Part shown: one piece after another, positions 1 to 8,651 of the stretch
Layout of the letters: each line of letters starts with the position of its first letter
Numbering within the stretch: the stretch's first letter is position 1
NCBI RefSeq assembly: GCF_002368195.1
Contig: NZ_AP018178.1
Coordinates: 2,996,791-3,060,790, forward strand
Source of the DNA: Calothrix sp. NIES-2100
GTDB taxonomy: Bacteria > Cyanobacteriota > Cyanobacteriia > Cyanobacteriales > Nostocaceae
Direction of reading: 5' to 3'
DNA: 64,000 nucleotides
Program-made: the position numbers and the translations under genes
Notes under the pieces: model-generated
Seen by the model: the letters and a program-made list of their open reading frames with translations, nothing else
Told to the model about the DNA's origin: nothing
Database searches by the model: none

Positions 1-3
1 TTT

Positions 4-28
4 GTAGGGTGGGCAATGCCCACCCTAC
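4..28. repeat. perfect palindrome, dispersed GTAGGGTGGGC hairpin
   Basis: Two 11-bp perfect arms (GTAGGGTGGGC and its complement) flank an AAT loop, 46 bp downstream of the GUN4 kinase stop codon. There is no T-run, so it looks more like one of the dispersed palindromes found throughout the window than a classical terminator, although it could end the kinase transcript. Confidence 0.6.
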
Positions 29-74
29 GAAGTGCTGAATCTTATAACTTTAAGCCCTACTTCTACTAATTGAT

Positions 75-1460
75 TTATCTGTTCATAAATCTTGCTGCGA
101 GAGAAGATAGCCTTAAATCCCAATTACCAAAACCTTGAAATAACATAAAAATTCCACTAGGAAGATGGCCTTTTGGAGATTTAGAAGAGAAGGTGAGGTT
201 ATCATATCCCTTCCAAGAGTATCGTTGACACCATCCGACACGATTACCAAAGCTACACCATATTTGATAATCTGTTTGAAGTTTCCCCTGAATACTCAGC
301 CAGATTTGTGTCTGAATTTTAAAGCCGAATTTTCCCTTGCTGTGCGTGTTCCAAAGATCATCAATAGTACTTAGCTCTTCAAGGGGAAATTTTTTGATAT
401 CTTCTACATCTAGCCAGCCTTGTTTTTCTCGTCTAGATACCTTCAGCATAATAGCGAGCGTTTCTTGATCGGCCTCTCGCCATTTGTTTTTCATAAGCAG
501 ATCATGCAACTTTGTATAATCTACTTTCCTTGCTGGTGGTAGAGGATCTGGTTGAAGAGTTATGGGATTAAGAACTTGCAAAACATCCTCTACAGATTGA
601 TAGCGATTATTTACATAATCTTGAATAAATTTATCTAATATTTGTCCTAAATTCGGGCTAATATTTATAGTATTTTGTAAGCGTTCGCGCCATCTCCAAA
701 CTCCATGTAGCGCATCATAAAGTTCATCATAACCATCTGCATTTGGTAAACATCCAGTTAATAATCTAATACAAGTCACACCCAAACTATAAAGGTCACT
801 CGCGGGGAAAACTTGACCACGCATTTGCTCGACAGGCGCATATCCAGGTGTACCAACTGTAGTTCCTACTTGACCGATAATGGTTCCTATCGCTTGTTTA
901 GAAACACCAAAATCAATTAACATCAACCTGCCATCATGTTGACGACGCATAATATTTTCTGGCTTGATATCCCGATGAATAACACCTCGTTCATGAATAA
1001 ACTTTAGGACTGGTAATAAATCATTCAAAAGCTGTATTATCTTTTCCTCGCTAAATGTTCCCTGCTGCTGTAATTCTTGTAGTAAATTGTGCCCATCAAT
1101 CAACTCTTGTACAAGATACAACCGCTTATCCTGTTCAAAATAAGCAATGAGGCGGGGAATTTGCGGATGTTCTCCCAATTCATACAAACGCTTCCCCTCT
1201 TGGTTAAACAATTCTTTTGCTTTTTCTAGTGCTGCTGTTCCTTGCACCTGCGGGAAAAATTGCTTAATCACGCAAGGTTCATCCATCCTATCCACATCTC
1301 TAGCTTCATAAGTCTTACCAAATCCACCCTCGCCCAAAAGCCTAATTACACGGAAGCGGTTTCTGAATAGCAGTGCGAGTGTTTGTCCACACTGAATGCA
1401 AAACTTATTTCCATCAGGGCTAAAGGTATTCAAGCAATTAGGATTTGAACAGTAAAGCAT
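75..1460 (-). CDS. serine/threonine protein kinase with zinc ribbon and C-terminal GUN4 domain
   Basis: A 461-residue Hanks-type kinase. A four-cysteine zinc ribbon (C4, C9, C21, C24) comes first. The kinase follows, with glycine loop GEGGFG (43-48), lysine K66, catalytic HRDIKPEN (162-169) and DFG (183-185). From about residue 315 the protein has the features of a GUN4 domain (YTKLHDLL, W-R-EAD-ET, GWL-VEDI-KFP, DLW). GUN4 binds protoporphyrin and Mg-protoporphyrin and stimulates Mg-chelatase, so the inferred role is a cytoplasmic kinase sensing tetrapyrrole status; its targets are unknown. There is no membrane segment. The gene lies 78 bp downstream of the coiled-coil gene on the same strand and may be co-transcribed with it. 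Domain calls are secure; the physiological role is inference. Confidence 0.9.
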   Translation of the reverse strand: MLYCSNPNCLNTFSPDGNKFCIQCGQTLALLFRNRFRVIRLLGEGGFGKTYEARDVDRMDEPCVIKQFFPQVQGTAALEKAKELFNQEGKRLYELGEHPQIPRLIAYFEQDKRLYLVQELIDGHNLLQELQQQGTFSEEKIIQLLNDLLPVLKFIHERGVIHRDIKPENIMRRQHDGRLMLIDFGVSKQAIGTIIGQVGTTVGTPGYAPVEQMRGQVFPASDLYSLGVTCIRLLTGCLPNADGYDELYDALHGVWRWRERLQNTINISPNLGQILDKFIQDYVNNRYQSVEDVLQVLNPITLQPDPLPPARKVDYTKLHDLLMKNKWREADQETLAIMLKVSRREKQGWLDVEDIKKFPLEELSTIDDLWNTHSKGKFGFKIQTQIWLSIQGKLQTDYQIWCSFGNRVGWCQRYSWKGYDNLTFSSKSPKGHLPSGIFMLFQGFGNWDLRLSSLAARFMNR

Positions 1461-1538
1461 ATTCTGGGAAAATCTCAGCAGATGGTGGATGTGTTAAGTT
1501 TTCCCATTTTTGCTTGCTGGGTTGAAAGAATTTTCTAT

Positions 1539-2114
1539 TTATTTACCCAAATTACGTTTCATTTGTTCCAACTCATCTTGGGTTTCCCAACGGCGAAACT
1601 TGTCTTCTAAGTCGTCAAAACTACTAGAATAACTGCTAGTTGCTTTTGACCAACCATCCGTTTCTAAACGCTGTTGCGCTTGTGCTGTTGCACGGGCTTG
1701 TTGCGCTGCGGTAGCTTTGGATTGTACCTCTTGTCGTCGAACTTGAATTTTTTGTAGTAATTCCTTAGATTGGTTAATGCGTTCTTTTAACCCTTGCATC
1801 TGTCCCCAGCGCTGATTACCTTCGCGCAATAAGGCGGCTTCTCGTTCTTGGGCTGCAACGGCTAAATCCTCTCTACCAGCAGCTTTTGCCTTTTGAACAC
1901 GGATGTGCCAACGCTGAATTTCTTGCGCTGTAGACAGAATGTCCTCTTGCGATCGCTTCTCCTGTAATTGTAAATCTGCAACCAGCTTTAAAGTATCTTC
2001 CTCTTGCTCCCGCAGCTGTTCTAACAGTGCTTCTAATTCCAAATGTGGATTATTACGCAAGAATTCTTCTAAACGGTTTTCCAGAAACCGACTTAAATCA
2101 TCAAATAAGCCCAC
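1539..2114 (-). CDS. PspA/IM30-like coiled-coil protein, TIGR04376-type family
   Basis: A protein of about 191 residues, almost entirely charged coiled coil rich in Glu, Gln, Arg and Ala. It begins MGLFDDLSRFLENRLEEFL, which resembles a short amphipathic lipid-binding helix of PspA-like proteins. It matches my memory of a conserved cyanobacterial family annotated TIGR04376. I prefer the GTG at 2114 over the GTG at 2123 because it yields the family-typical MGLFDD start. A role at membranes is inferred from the N-terminal helix only. The GUN4 kinase follows on the same strand. Confidence 0.75.
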   Translation of the reverse strand: MGLFDDLSRFLENRLEEFLRNNPHLELEALLEQLREQEEDTLKLVADLQLQEKRSQEDILSTAQEIQRWHIRVQKAKAAGREDLAVAAQEREAALLREGNQRWGQMQGLKERINQSKELLQKIQVRRQEVQSKATAAQQARATAQAQQRLETDGWSKATSSYSSSFDDLEDKFRRWETQDELEQMKRNLGK

Positions 2115-2391
2115 TGCCAGCACTCCAGATTCAGGTATGTGCTTTTATTGTAATAATTATTATCCTAGCCGGAAAGCATTCACTTTGATATGAGATAGGT
2201 TTTGATCCAAAACTCTACTTTTCAACCAGTTAAATTATCACTATACATATAAGTATATTTAGCATTGGCAAATGGTTTTCACCTGCTGTGCAAAATCACA
2301 ACTTACTGAAAATCATTTTAGGGAATTTCATCACTGAGCTTGTAGTTAATCTAAACAAATTAATTATAATTATTAGTAGAGTAGGCATTTA

Positions 2392-2952
2392 ATGTTACAA
2401 CGTAATTTGACCATTGCTGCTTTGACTACACTCATCGGCTTAAGTGTAGTCAACCAAAATATACCAATATTGGCAGCATCCCAGCAGCAAACTCGCGTTT
2501 CACAGCCGCATTTTCAGAATTATCCAGCAAAGCCAGTATTTCAAGGAAAACCAGCTACTCTAACCGCCAGCACGCCAGAAATCAAAGACTACGAACCGCA
2601 ACTGAACGCGAGTGTTAATCAAGGTACGAATTTTGCTGGACATTATGCGATCGCCGATCATCTCAATCGGGCTATGGGCGGTGTAGATACAGCTGCGATC
2701 GTCGATCTCAAGACAGGTCAAGTATATCTACCCAAACAACTTTATGGTTATCACGATCAACGTGGTGCTGGATATAGTCCTCCCAGACCTGACGGTGGTT
2801 TACACTATCGTGCTAATAGCAAGTTACTCATAATTGTTGGTCAAGCTGGAGGTAAAGACCAAGAAAAAGGAATTGGGCGTTTTTACTACAAATGGGAAAA
2901 TAATCAATTAAAATTACTGCAATTTGTAGCTTCTCCTTATAAATCCCAATAA
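2392..2952 (+). CDS. secreted hypothetical protein
   Basis: A 186-residue protein with an N-terminal signal peptide: basic LQRN, a hydrophobic stretch to about residue 22, then an Ala-rich cleavage site near ILAASQ. The mature part is small, soluble and rich in Tyr, Gly and Gln, with no motif I recognise and no cysteines. It includes a conserved-looking block NFAGHYAIADH and a C-terminal region YYKWENNQLKLLQF. It is likely periplasmic or exported. It stands alone, with no obvious ribosome-binding site and AT-rich upstream DNA. I cannot assign a function. Confidence 0.7.
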   Translation: MLQRNLTIAALTTLIGLSVVNQNIPILAASQQQTRVSQPHFQNYPAKPVFQGKPATLTASTPEIKDYEPQLNASVNQGTNFAGHYAIADHLNRAMGGVDTAAIVDLKTGQVYLPKQLYGYHDQRGAGYSPPRPDGGLHYRANSKLLIIVGQAGGKDQEKGIGRFYYKWENNQLKLLQFVASPYKSQ

Positions 2953-3103
2953 ACTTCTTTTTTTTGGCTAAGCTCAGGATTTGTGTCCCTAAATACTCAA
3001 ATCTCATCCTGAGAATTAATAGTTCCAGTTTGTGCAGTATCACATGATCGATTTTTGTTTAATTTAAGAAGTTAGAATAACAAACAAAAGCGGTTATTTA
3101 GAT

Positions 3104-3298
3104 ATGCGTTACAAAGTCAAATTAAATAAAACGAAGATAGGATATGCGATTTGGTGTCCTGCTTTACCAGGATGTTGGACTTTGGGAGAAACAGAAGAAG
3201 AGGCCTTAGAGAATATCAAAGAAGCAATTAAAACCTATTTGCAAAATGTTGATGAAGTCACTCAAAATGCCGAGTTACGCTACGTAGATGTTCGCTAG
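3104..3298 (+). CDS. HicB-family antitoxin-like protein, orphan
   Basis: A 64-residue protein with the HicB fold signature: a beta strand carrying GYAIWCPALPGCWTLGET, then a helix EEALENIKEAIKTYLQ. HicB proteins usually neutralise the HicA mRNA interferase encoded next to them. Here neither flank encodes HicA: the 151 bp upstream and the 300 bp downstream hold no double-stranded-RNA-binding-like HicA frame. This short version lacks a C-terminal DNA-binding extension. It could be a relic of a toxin-antitoxin pair or an adopted small protein. Confidence 0.75.
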   Translation: MRYKVKLNKTKIGYAIWCPALPGCWTLGETEEEALENIKEAIKTYLQNVDEVTQNAELRYVDVR

Positions 3299-3484
3299 GT
3301 GGGCGATTCACAATTAAGGTATTTAAAATATCAATTATCACTGCATCAATAAAATGGTGTTTTTTCGTGATGGACTCAATTAAAACAATCTTGAAAATAG
3401 GGGCTAGGGAATAGAGATGTTCATCTTTGGTTTTGAGATTTTTCCTTGTAATAGCAAACATTTTAAATATAGCAATCCTATCTG

Positions 3485-3633
3485 ATACCAATTTTTTATG
3501 AAGCTGCATAGAATTCGATCCCCCCTAGCCCCCCTTATTAAGGGGGGAACTGGAAAAACATCTATTAAAGTCCCCCTTTTTAAGGGGGATATAGGGGGAT
3601 CGAGATATGTGCAACTTCACGTTGAATTGGTAT
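3485..3633. repeat. MITE-like element with ATACCAATT ends and a GATCCCCC core
   Basis: Terminal inverted repeats start with ATACCAATT at 3485-3493 and end with AATTGGTAT at 3625-3633. Sub-terminal GAAGCTGCA/TGCAACTTC also pair. The core is a pair of G/C-rich hairpins (GATCCCCCCTAGCCCCCC and a later AGGGGGATC), the same core found inside the GAGGTTGTTT-ended element. No open frame lies inside, so it would depend on a transposase elsewhere. Confidence 0.6.
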
Positions 3634-3901
3634 GAGTTGTGAAAAGATTTTTTTAACGTACCGCCTTCTCTACGAGACACTACGTGAACGAGCAGCGTCT
3701 CCCAGAGAAGCTGGTTCATTGAAAGTGGTAGTCTTAACTGAACCGTATTGGCTATAAAATAATTTGAGACTGTGCCTTAAGCTTTGCTAAACCACATCTA
3801 TTTTGAGAACCATAGTTTTAAAAGTAGTGGGAGCATCTTGCTCCCTACTCTTCGTAGCGGGCTTTCCGTCCTACTCCAGGTTTCAAAATGGACGAGGTTT
3901 A

Positions 3902-4066
3902 GAGGATGTTTGAAAAGTCCTGTCGTGGGTAGCAAAACGTTTTAGATCCCCCCATTATCCCCCTTTTTAAGGGGGACTTTAAGAAGTTTTCCCCCCCCCT
4001 TGAAAAGGGGGGCTAGGGGGGATCGATTAGTGTGAAGATACAGCCAACCACTTTTCAAACAACCTC
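3902..4066. mobile_element. MITE, GAGG(T/A)TGTTTGAAAAGT family, copy 1 with TTA duplication
   Basis: This 165-bp non-coding element begins GAGGATGTTTGAAAAGTCC and ends ACTTTTCAAACAACCTC, imperfect inverted repeats. It is flanked by TTA at 3899-3901 and again at 4067-4069, a 3-bp TNA target duplication as made by IS5-family (IS1031-like) transposases. The interior carries two runs of C/G that fold into long hairpins. Confidence 0.75.
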
Positions 4067-4110
4067 TTATAACCTACCCTACAATTTAAGGTTTATTGTC
4101 CAAATTTCCT

Positions 4111-4144
4111 AATTACGAATTACGAATTACGAATTACGAATTAA
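4111..4144. repeat. short tandem heptamer array (AATTACG)n
   Basis: Between four and five copies of the 7-mer AATTACG end next to the carboxypeptidase stop codon. Heptameric arrays of this kind are a known feature of heterocystous cyanobacterial genomes. Confidence 0.8.
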
Positions 4145-4993
4145 CTAGATTGGTGTTACCCAATAGGTAATTTCTCTCACCAATTTCTTCTGAAAACCAA
4201 ACAGAGGTAATTGTGATTCAGTTAAACCTAAATAAGTCCAATGGGGAATATCACTTTCTACAGTTTGAAACCAGCCATTTTGATTTAAAGCTTGTCTTTG
4301 CTTTTGACTGGATACACGTAAATCAATGGCTAATCCCCAAAGATGTTGTGATGTTCCAGGTGGTGCAACTATCCCTAAAATTGCTGTTTCCTTACCCTGG
4401 CGTACTTTCTCTAAAGTTCTATCATTAGCATATTTTTGCCAAAATCGGAGATTTGTGGTAAAAGTGCGAGTACAATCACCGCTACCATAACCTGATTTGA
4501 GCGGAATTTTTTGGATTTTTTTGGCTTTATTTAAAGCTAATCCTGCTGCTTGTTGTAAATAACAATCGTTAGTACCATCAACTTTAATCATCGTCAGCGT
4601 TGATTGAAATTCCTGAGTTTCTTGTTCGTTAGCCAAGATAACTTTTTCTGGTAGTTTAATTTCTGGCTCTTGATTGACAAATACTGCTCCATATTTACGC
4701 AATAAAATATATTCATAAGTACCAGGTTGGGGAATTGCTGGTAATTTAATCGCAATAGCCGACAAAAACCGCTGTTGCTCGTTTAATTCGGGATTGGGAG
4801 TAAATGGTGCAATTGGAGTGGGTGAAGTTGTCGGTTCGGGAGTAACTAAACATTGCGCATTATTTAAGCAATTGTTAAATTGTGCAGTCTGAATAACTGT
4901 TTGATGGTGAGCAATTCCATTACTAGCAACTAGAGTAAAAGTAATCAGGAAAATAATTGTAAGTAAGGCTAATTTCCGCAGGATTCGTTGCAT
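4145..4993 (-). CDS. D-alanyl-D-alanine carboxypeptidase, VanY/M15B family
   Basis: A 282-residue exported peptidase. A hydrophobic signal or anchor (residues 7-24) precedes a Pro/Thr-rich linker (52-70). The C-terminal domain has the M15 zinc motif: S215-x-H217-xx-G-x-A-x-D224, with the third ligand H251 in DIPHW. These enzymes trim the terminal D-Ala of peptidoglycan stem peptides in the periplasm, or recycle wall fragments. The gene is solitary, upstream of and divergent from mnmG. Class assignment is firm; whether it acts as a housekeeping or remodelling enzyme is not visible. Confidence 0.85.
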   Translation of the reverse strand: MQRILRKLALLTIIFLITFTLVASNGIAHHQTVIQTAQFNNCLNNAQCLVTPEPTTSPTPIAPFTPNPELNEQQRFLSAIAIKLPAIPQPGTYEYILLRKYGAVFVNQEPEIKLPEKVILANEQETQEFQSTLTMIKVDGTNDCYLQQAAGLALNKAKKIQKIPLKSGYGSGDCTRTFTTNLRFWQKYANDRTLEKVRQGKETAILGIVAPPGTSQHLWGLAIDLRVSSQKQRQALNQNGWFQTVESDIPHWTYLGLTESQLPLFGFQKKLVREITYWVTPI

Positions 4994-5176
4994 ATTCCCA
5001 TAATGATTAAGTTATGTAAATAAAATCTTATTGTATAGACTAGTCAGGTTATTTGATGAGGAATAAATAATTTTTAATTGTTGAATGGTTTCACAGGTGG
5101 CAATTCAAAGCACATCCATGAAACTACGGTATCAGCTAAAATTGAAAATAACTCTAAGTTTGTTAACTTTGTAAGT

Positions 5177-7132
5177 ATGACCATGCACAATTCCATTGCC
5201 AAAACAGCTTTTGAGCAAGACGCTTTTGATGTTATTGTCGTCGGTGCAGGTCACTCCGGTTGTGAAGCAGCCCTTGCTACTGCCCGCCTCGGTTGTCGGA
5301 CTATGCTGTTGACGCTGAATTTAGATAAAATTGCTTGGCAACCATGCAATCCCGCAGTGGGTGGCCCTGCTAAATCCCAATTAACCCATGAAGTTGATGC
5401 CCTGGGTGGGGAAATTGGGAAGATGGCAGACAGGACTTACCTGCAAAAGCGGATTCTCAATTCTTCACGGGGGCCAGCAGTGTGGGCTTTACGCGCCCAG
5501 ACGGATAAGCGGGAATACGCAGCCGTGATGAAGGGGATTGTCGAGAATCAAGAGAATTTAACAATCCGCGAGGGAATGGTAACAGACTTAGTGCTGGGTG
5601 CTAATGATGAAGTCATTGGCGTTGAGACTTACTTTGGTGTGACTTTCAAGTGTACAGCAGTTATCTTGACGACTGGGACGTTTTTGGGTGGTAAGATTTG
5701 GGTGGGGAATAAGTCGATGGCGGCGGGACGCGCCGGAGAATTTGCGGCGGAAGGCTTAACAGAAACTTTGAATCGCCTGGGTTTTGAAACCGGCAGACTA
5801 AAAACTGGTACACCTGCACGGGTAGACAAGCGATCGGTGGACTACAGTAAAATGTCTCACCAGCCAGGGGATGAAGAAGTACGCTGGTTTAGCTTTGACC
5901 CGGAAGTCTGGGTAGAAAGAGAGCAAATGCCTTGCTACATTACCCGCACTACCGCCGAAACCCATCGCCTGATTCAAGAAAATTTACATTTGTCGCCTGT
6001 ATATGGTGGTTGGGTAGAAGCGAAGGGGCCGCGTTATTGTCCCAGTATTGAAGATAAGATTGTCCGCTTTGCTGATAAAGAAAGCCATCAAATCTTTATT
6101 GAACCAGAAGGCAGGGATATTCCCGAACTTTACATTCAAGGGTTTTCCACAGGGTTACCGGAAAATTTGCAAATCCAAATGTTGCGGAGTCTTCCCGGTT
6201 TGGAAAACTGTGTGATGCTACGTCCGGCTTATGCTGTGGAATATGATTATTTACCTGCAACTCAGTGTTATCCCACACTGATGACGAAAAAGATTGCGGG
6301 GCTGTTTTGTGCTGGACAAATTAACGGGACAACAGGCTATGAAGAAGCAGCAGCCCAAGGATTTGTGGCGGGTGTAAACGCGGCGCGGTTTGTGCGCGGT
6401 CAGGAGATGATTGTGTTTCCGCGTGAGCAAAGTTACATAGGGACATTGGTGGATGACCTGTGTACTAAAGACTTACGTGAACCTTACCGTATGCTTACTA
6501 GCAGGTCTGAGTACAGATTAATACTCCGTTCTGACAATGCTGACCAACGATTGACACCTTTGGGACGGGAAATTGGCTTAATTGACGATCGCCGTTGGGA
6601 TTTATATACCCGCAAACAAGCACAGATTATTGCTGAAAAAGAACGGCTACACGGGACAAGGGTAAAAGAACATGATGAAATAGGAAGAGCGATCGCAGCT
6701 GATACCCAACAAGCAATTAAAGGCTCAATTACTTTAGCTGACTTACTACGCCGTCCGGGATTCCACTACATCAATCTCGATAGATACGGACTGGGAAATA
6801 AGAGCCTGAAAGCTGTTGAGAAAGAAGGCGCAGAAATTGACATTAAGTATTCTGGCTATCTGGCTAGGCAACAACATCAGATTGAGCAGATTGCCCGTCA
6901 GGCGCACCGCCAGTTACCCGCTGATTTAGATTACACAACAATTGATACCCTTTCTAAAGAAGCGCGAGAAAAGTTAAGTAAAGTAAAACCACTGACAATC
7001 GGTCAAGCAGCACGTATAGGTGGCGTAAACCCAGCAGATGTTAATGCTTTATTAATATATCTAGAATTACGTAAAACAAAGAGCCAATCAGAGTTTTCAG
7101 CTTTGGCTTCAAAAAAACTTCATGAAGCTTGA
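5177..7132 (+). CDS. mnmG: tRNA uridine 5-carboxymethylaminomethyl modification enzyme MnmG (GidA)
   Basis: A FAD enzyme that, with MnmE, installs the cmnm5 group on U34 of tRNAs reading split codon boxes. Signatures are the Rossmann motif VVGAGHSGCEAA, PCNPAVGGPAKSQLTHEVDA, GTFLGGKIWVG, the C-terminal CAGQINGTTGYEEAAAQG and the helical MnmE-binding tail. The frame is open back to a TTG at 5078, but the ATG at 5177 gives a protein of 651 residues, close to the family's usual length. The 33 residues before it have no counterpart in the family, so I chose the ATG. Function is secure. Confidence 0.95.
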   Translation: MTMHNSIAKTAFEQDAFDVIVVGAGHSGCEAALATARLGCRTMLLTLNLDKIAWQPCNPAVGGPAKSQLTHEVDALGGEIGKMADRTYLQKRILNSSRGPAVWALRAQTDKREYAAVMKGIVENQENLTIREGMVTDLVLGANDEVIGVETYFGVTFKCTAVILTTGTFLGGKIWVGNKSMAAGRAGEFAAEGLTETLNRLGFETGRLKTGTPARVDKRSVDYSKMSHQPGDEEVRWFSFDPEVWVEREQMPCYITRTTAETHRLIQENLHLSPVYGGWVEAKGPRYCPSIEDKIVRFADKESHQIFIEPEGRDIPELYIQGFSTGLPENLQIQMLRSLPGLENCVMLRPAYAVEYDYLPATQCYPTLMTKKIAGLFCAGQINGTTGYEEAAAQGFVAGVNAARFVRGQEMIVFPREQSYIGTLVDDLCTKDLREPYRMLTSRSEYRLILRSDNADQRLTPLGREIGLIDDRRWDLYTRKQAQIIAEKERLHGTRVKEHDEIGRAIAADTQQAIKGSITLADLLRRPGFHYINLDRYGLGNKSLKAVEKEGAEIDIKYSGYLARQQHQIEQIARQAHRQLPADLDYTTIDTLSKEAREKLSKVKPLTIGQAARIGGVNPADVNALLIYLELRKTKSQSEFSALASKKLHEA

Positions 7133-7151
7133 GTATAGTAGTAGGGAGGAG

Positions 7152-7211
7152 ATGGGTATGATAGATGACATGGATCAAGAAATGGCATCATCAGCAGTCT
7201 CTAGATTCTAA
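7152..7211 (+). CDS. possible 19-codon micro-ORF behind a strong ribosome-binding site
   Basis: An ATG at 7152 follows a strong purine-rich Shine-Dalgarno (GGGAGGAG) by a few bases and opens 19 codons (starting MGMIDDMDQEMASS) to a TAA. It lies between mnmG and the PilP-like gene. It is not recognised. It may be a translated leader, an unannotated small protein or chance; nothing beyond the ribosome-binding site supports it. Confidence 0.3.
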   Translation: MGMIDDMDQEMASSAVSRF

Positions 7212-7343
7212 GTTGAATTTAATACCACAAAACAATCAACTCGTCTAGTTTGGACGGAAGATTGGACATTTCACAGAAAATCCTGTTTCCCAGGCAGTAG
7301 GGGCGTTATTGATCCGTCCTCGCAGCTACCACCCACAAGCCTT

Positions 7344-8651
7344 ATGTTAAAAGAAGCCAGCACTCATCTCATTATTCCAGAACCATCAGATGAATTGATC
7401 GCCAACGAGCCTTGGACGATTGAAGTCTACGCTGATGGCTTGATGGATGACATCTTTGCCGACCTCGACAATGTTCTGGATGCTACTGGGGATTTCCCCC
7501 ACCAAACTGTGAATGTAGAGTATGTGCCTCTGCAAACAGTGAAAATGCCGCAGATTGTTTTACCAGATGAACTGCATCAAGCTGTAGAAGGAGTTTCCCA
7601 AATGAGGGAAAAGCCTTTCAGCAAGGTAGTGGTTGACACTCCTGCGAAAAAAGCAGTGATTCGCAAGTTGAAGAAAACCAAGAGTCCTTTTGGCACATTG
7701 CTGATTGTGGGAACAACCATTATCGGTGTGGCGATCGCTGGTATTATCTACTTGTTCAACTCGAAATTGCTAACTTTGGCAACTTCTAAGCCAATTACGT
7801 CCGCATATGTCGAAGCACCGCAGCAGCAGTTGCCAACAAAAGTTGATGTCCAAGCTGAGTTGGTTGACTATATGCTAGGCGCATTGTCAATAATTGAGCA
7901 GCAAAAACCCAAAAACAATCAAAGCTCCGCCAGCCCTGGAATTACCCTGAGCGAAATTCCCAAGTCAACAGCCTTAGCTGTGGCTAGCGAGCAAAAGAGT
8001 TTAAGATTACCACAAACTCTGGCAATAAATAATACACCACCAGACCGGAAAATCACAAAAAATATTGTTGAGCGGATATATATACCTGTTTATCAAGCAC
8101 CAGCCCCCATGCGCTATGCACCACCCCAACTTCCTGGTATTCCCAAAGCCAAATCACCTGTAGCGGCGGTATCAAATACGTCCCGTCCTGGTGCGGTGAA
8201 ACAGGCGTTGAATTCTCAAAAGAAACCAGCTAAACCTGTCAGCGTCAACATGTTTGCTGCTGCTGTGCGCCCAGATCTCAAACCCGTGAGTGTACGCACT
8301 GCACCGATTGTAGTTGGGCAATCATCCAATCTGCTGCCGACATTACCAGTTGTGCCCTTCCGTGCTGCAATCCCACAACTGCCTACACCTATAGCATCCG
8401 TGACTACTGTATCCCAGGAACAGGCTGTGTCAAGCGCTACACAACCTATTCCTAGCCATATCCTAGAGGGAATACTAGAGTTAGGAACTAAGTCTGCGGC
8501 TTTGTTTAAAGTTGACGGCACTACACAGCGCTTTGCTATTGGTGAAAGCATCGGTTCAAGTGGTTGGACATTAGTAGATGTCAGTAACGGGGAAGCGATC
8601 GTTCGTCGTAATGGCGAAGTGCGCTCAATTTATACAGGACAGAAACTGTAA
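7344..8651 (+). CDS. single-pass membrane protein with PilP/GspC-like C-terminal domain
   Basis: A 435-residue cyanobacterial protein of unknown role. The N-terminal cytoplasmic part (1-110) is acidic. One transmembrane helix follows (about 117-137, GTLLIVGTTIIGVAIAGIIY). Next is a long Pro/Ala/Gln-rich, probably periplasmic linker (145-365), then a compact C-terminal beta domain (370-435: LEGILELGTKSAALFKVDG, IGESIGSSGWTLVDV, GEAIVRRNGEVRSIYTG). The last part resembles the small domain shared by PilP and GspC, which links inner-membrane platforms to secretins. This suggests a trans-envelope linker, but no pilus genes lie nearby. Fold assignment is by eye. Confidence 0.65.
   Translation: MLKEASTHLIIPEPSDELIANEPWTIEVYADGLMDDIFADLDNVLDATGDFPHQTVNVEYVPLQTVKMPQIVLPDELHQAVEGVSQMREKPFSKVVVDTPAKKAVIRKLKKTKSPFGTLLIVGTTIIGVAIAGIIYLFNSKLLTLATSKPITSAYVEAPQQQLPTKVDVQAELVDYMLGALSIIEQQKPKNNQSSASPGITLSEIPKSTALAVASEQKSLRLPQTLAINNTPPDRKITKNIVERIYIPVYQAPAPMRYAPPQLPGIPKAKSPVAAVSNTSRPGAVKQALNSQKKPAKPVSVNMFAAAVRPDLKPVSVRTAPIVVGQSSNLLPTLPVVPFRAAIPQLPTPIASVTTVSQEQAVSSATQPIPSHILEGILELGTKSAALFKVDGTTQRFAIGESIGSSGWTLVDVSNGEAIVRRNGEVRSIYTGQKL

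Larger units (their letters stand above)
3299..4144. other. 846-bp intergenic stretch made of small mobile repeats
   Basis: No gene is supported here. The stretch contains a palindromic element (3485-3633), a small dispersed repeat with the motif CTACGAGACACTACG (about 3665-3712), a miniature inverted-repeat transposon (3902-4066) and a heptamer array (4111-4144). Open frames across it are produced by the repeats. Confidence 0.7.

Noticed and set aside
3258..3509. 83-codon minus-strand frame next to the HicB gene, considered as a HicA toxin
   Set aside because: It overlaps the HicB gene on the other strand and has none of the HicA motifs.
5078..5176. N-terminal extension of MnmG from a TTG start
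   Set aside because: The extra residues are not part of the family, and a good ATG lies at 5177.
8216..8551. 111-codon minus-strand frame
   Set aside because: Shadow of the Pro/Ala-rich part of the PilP-like gene.
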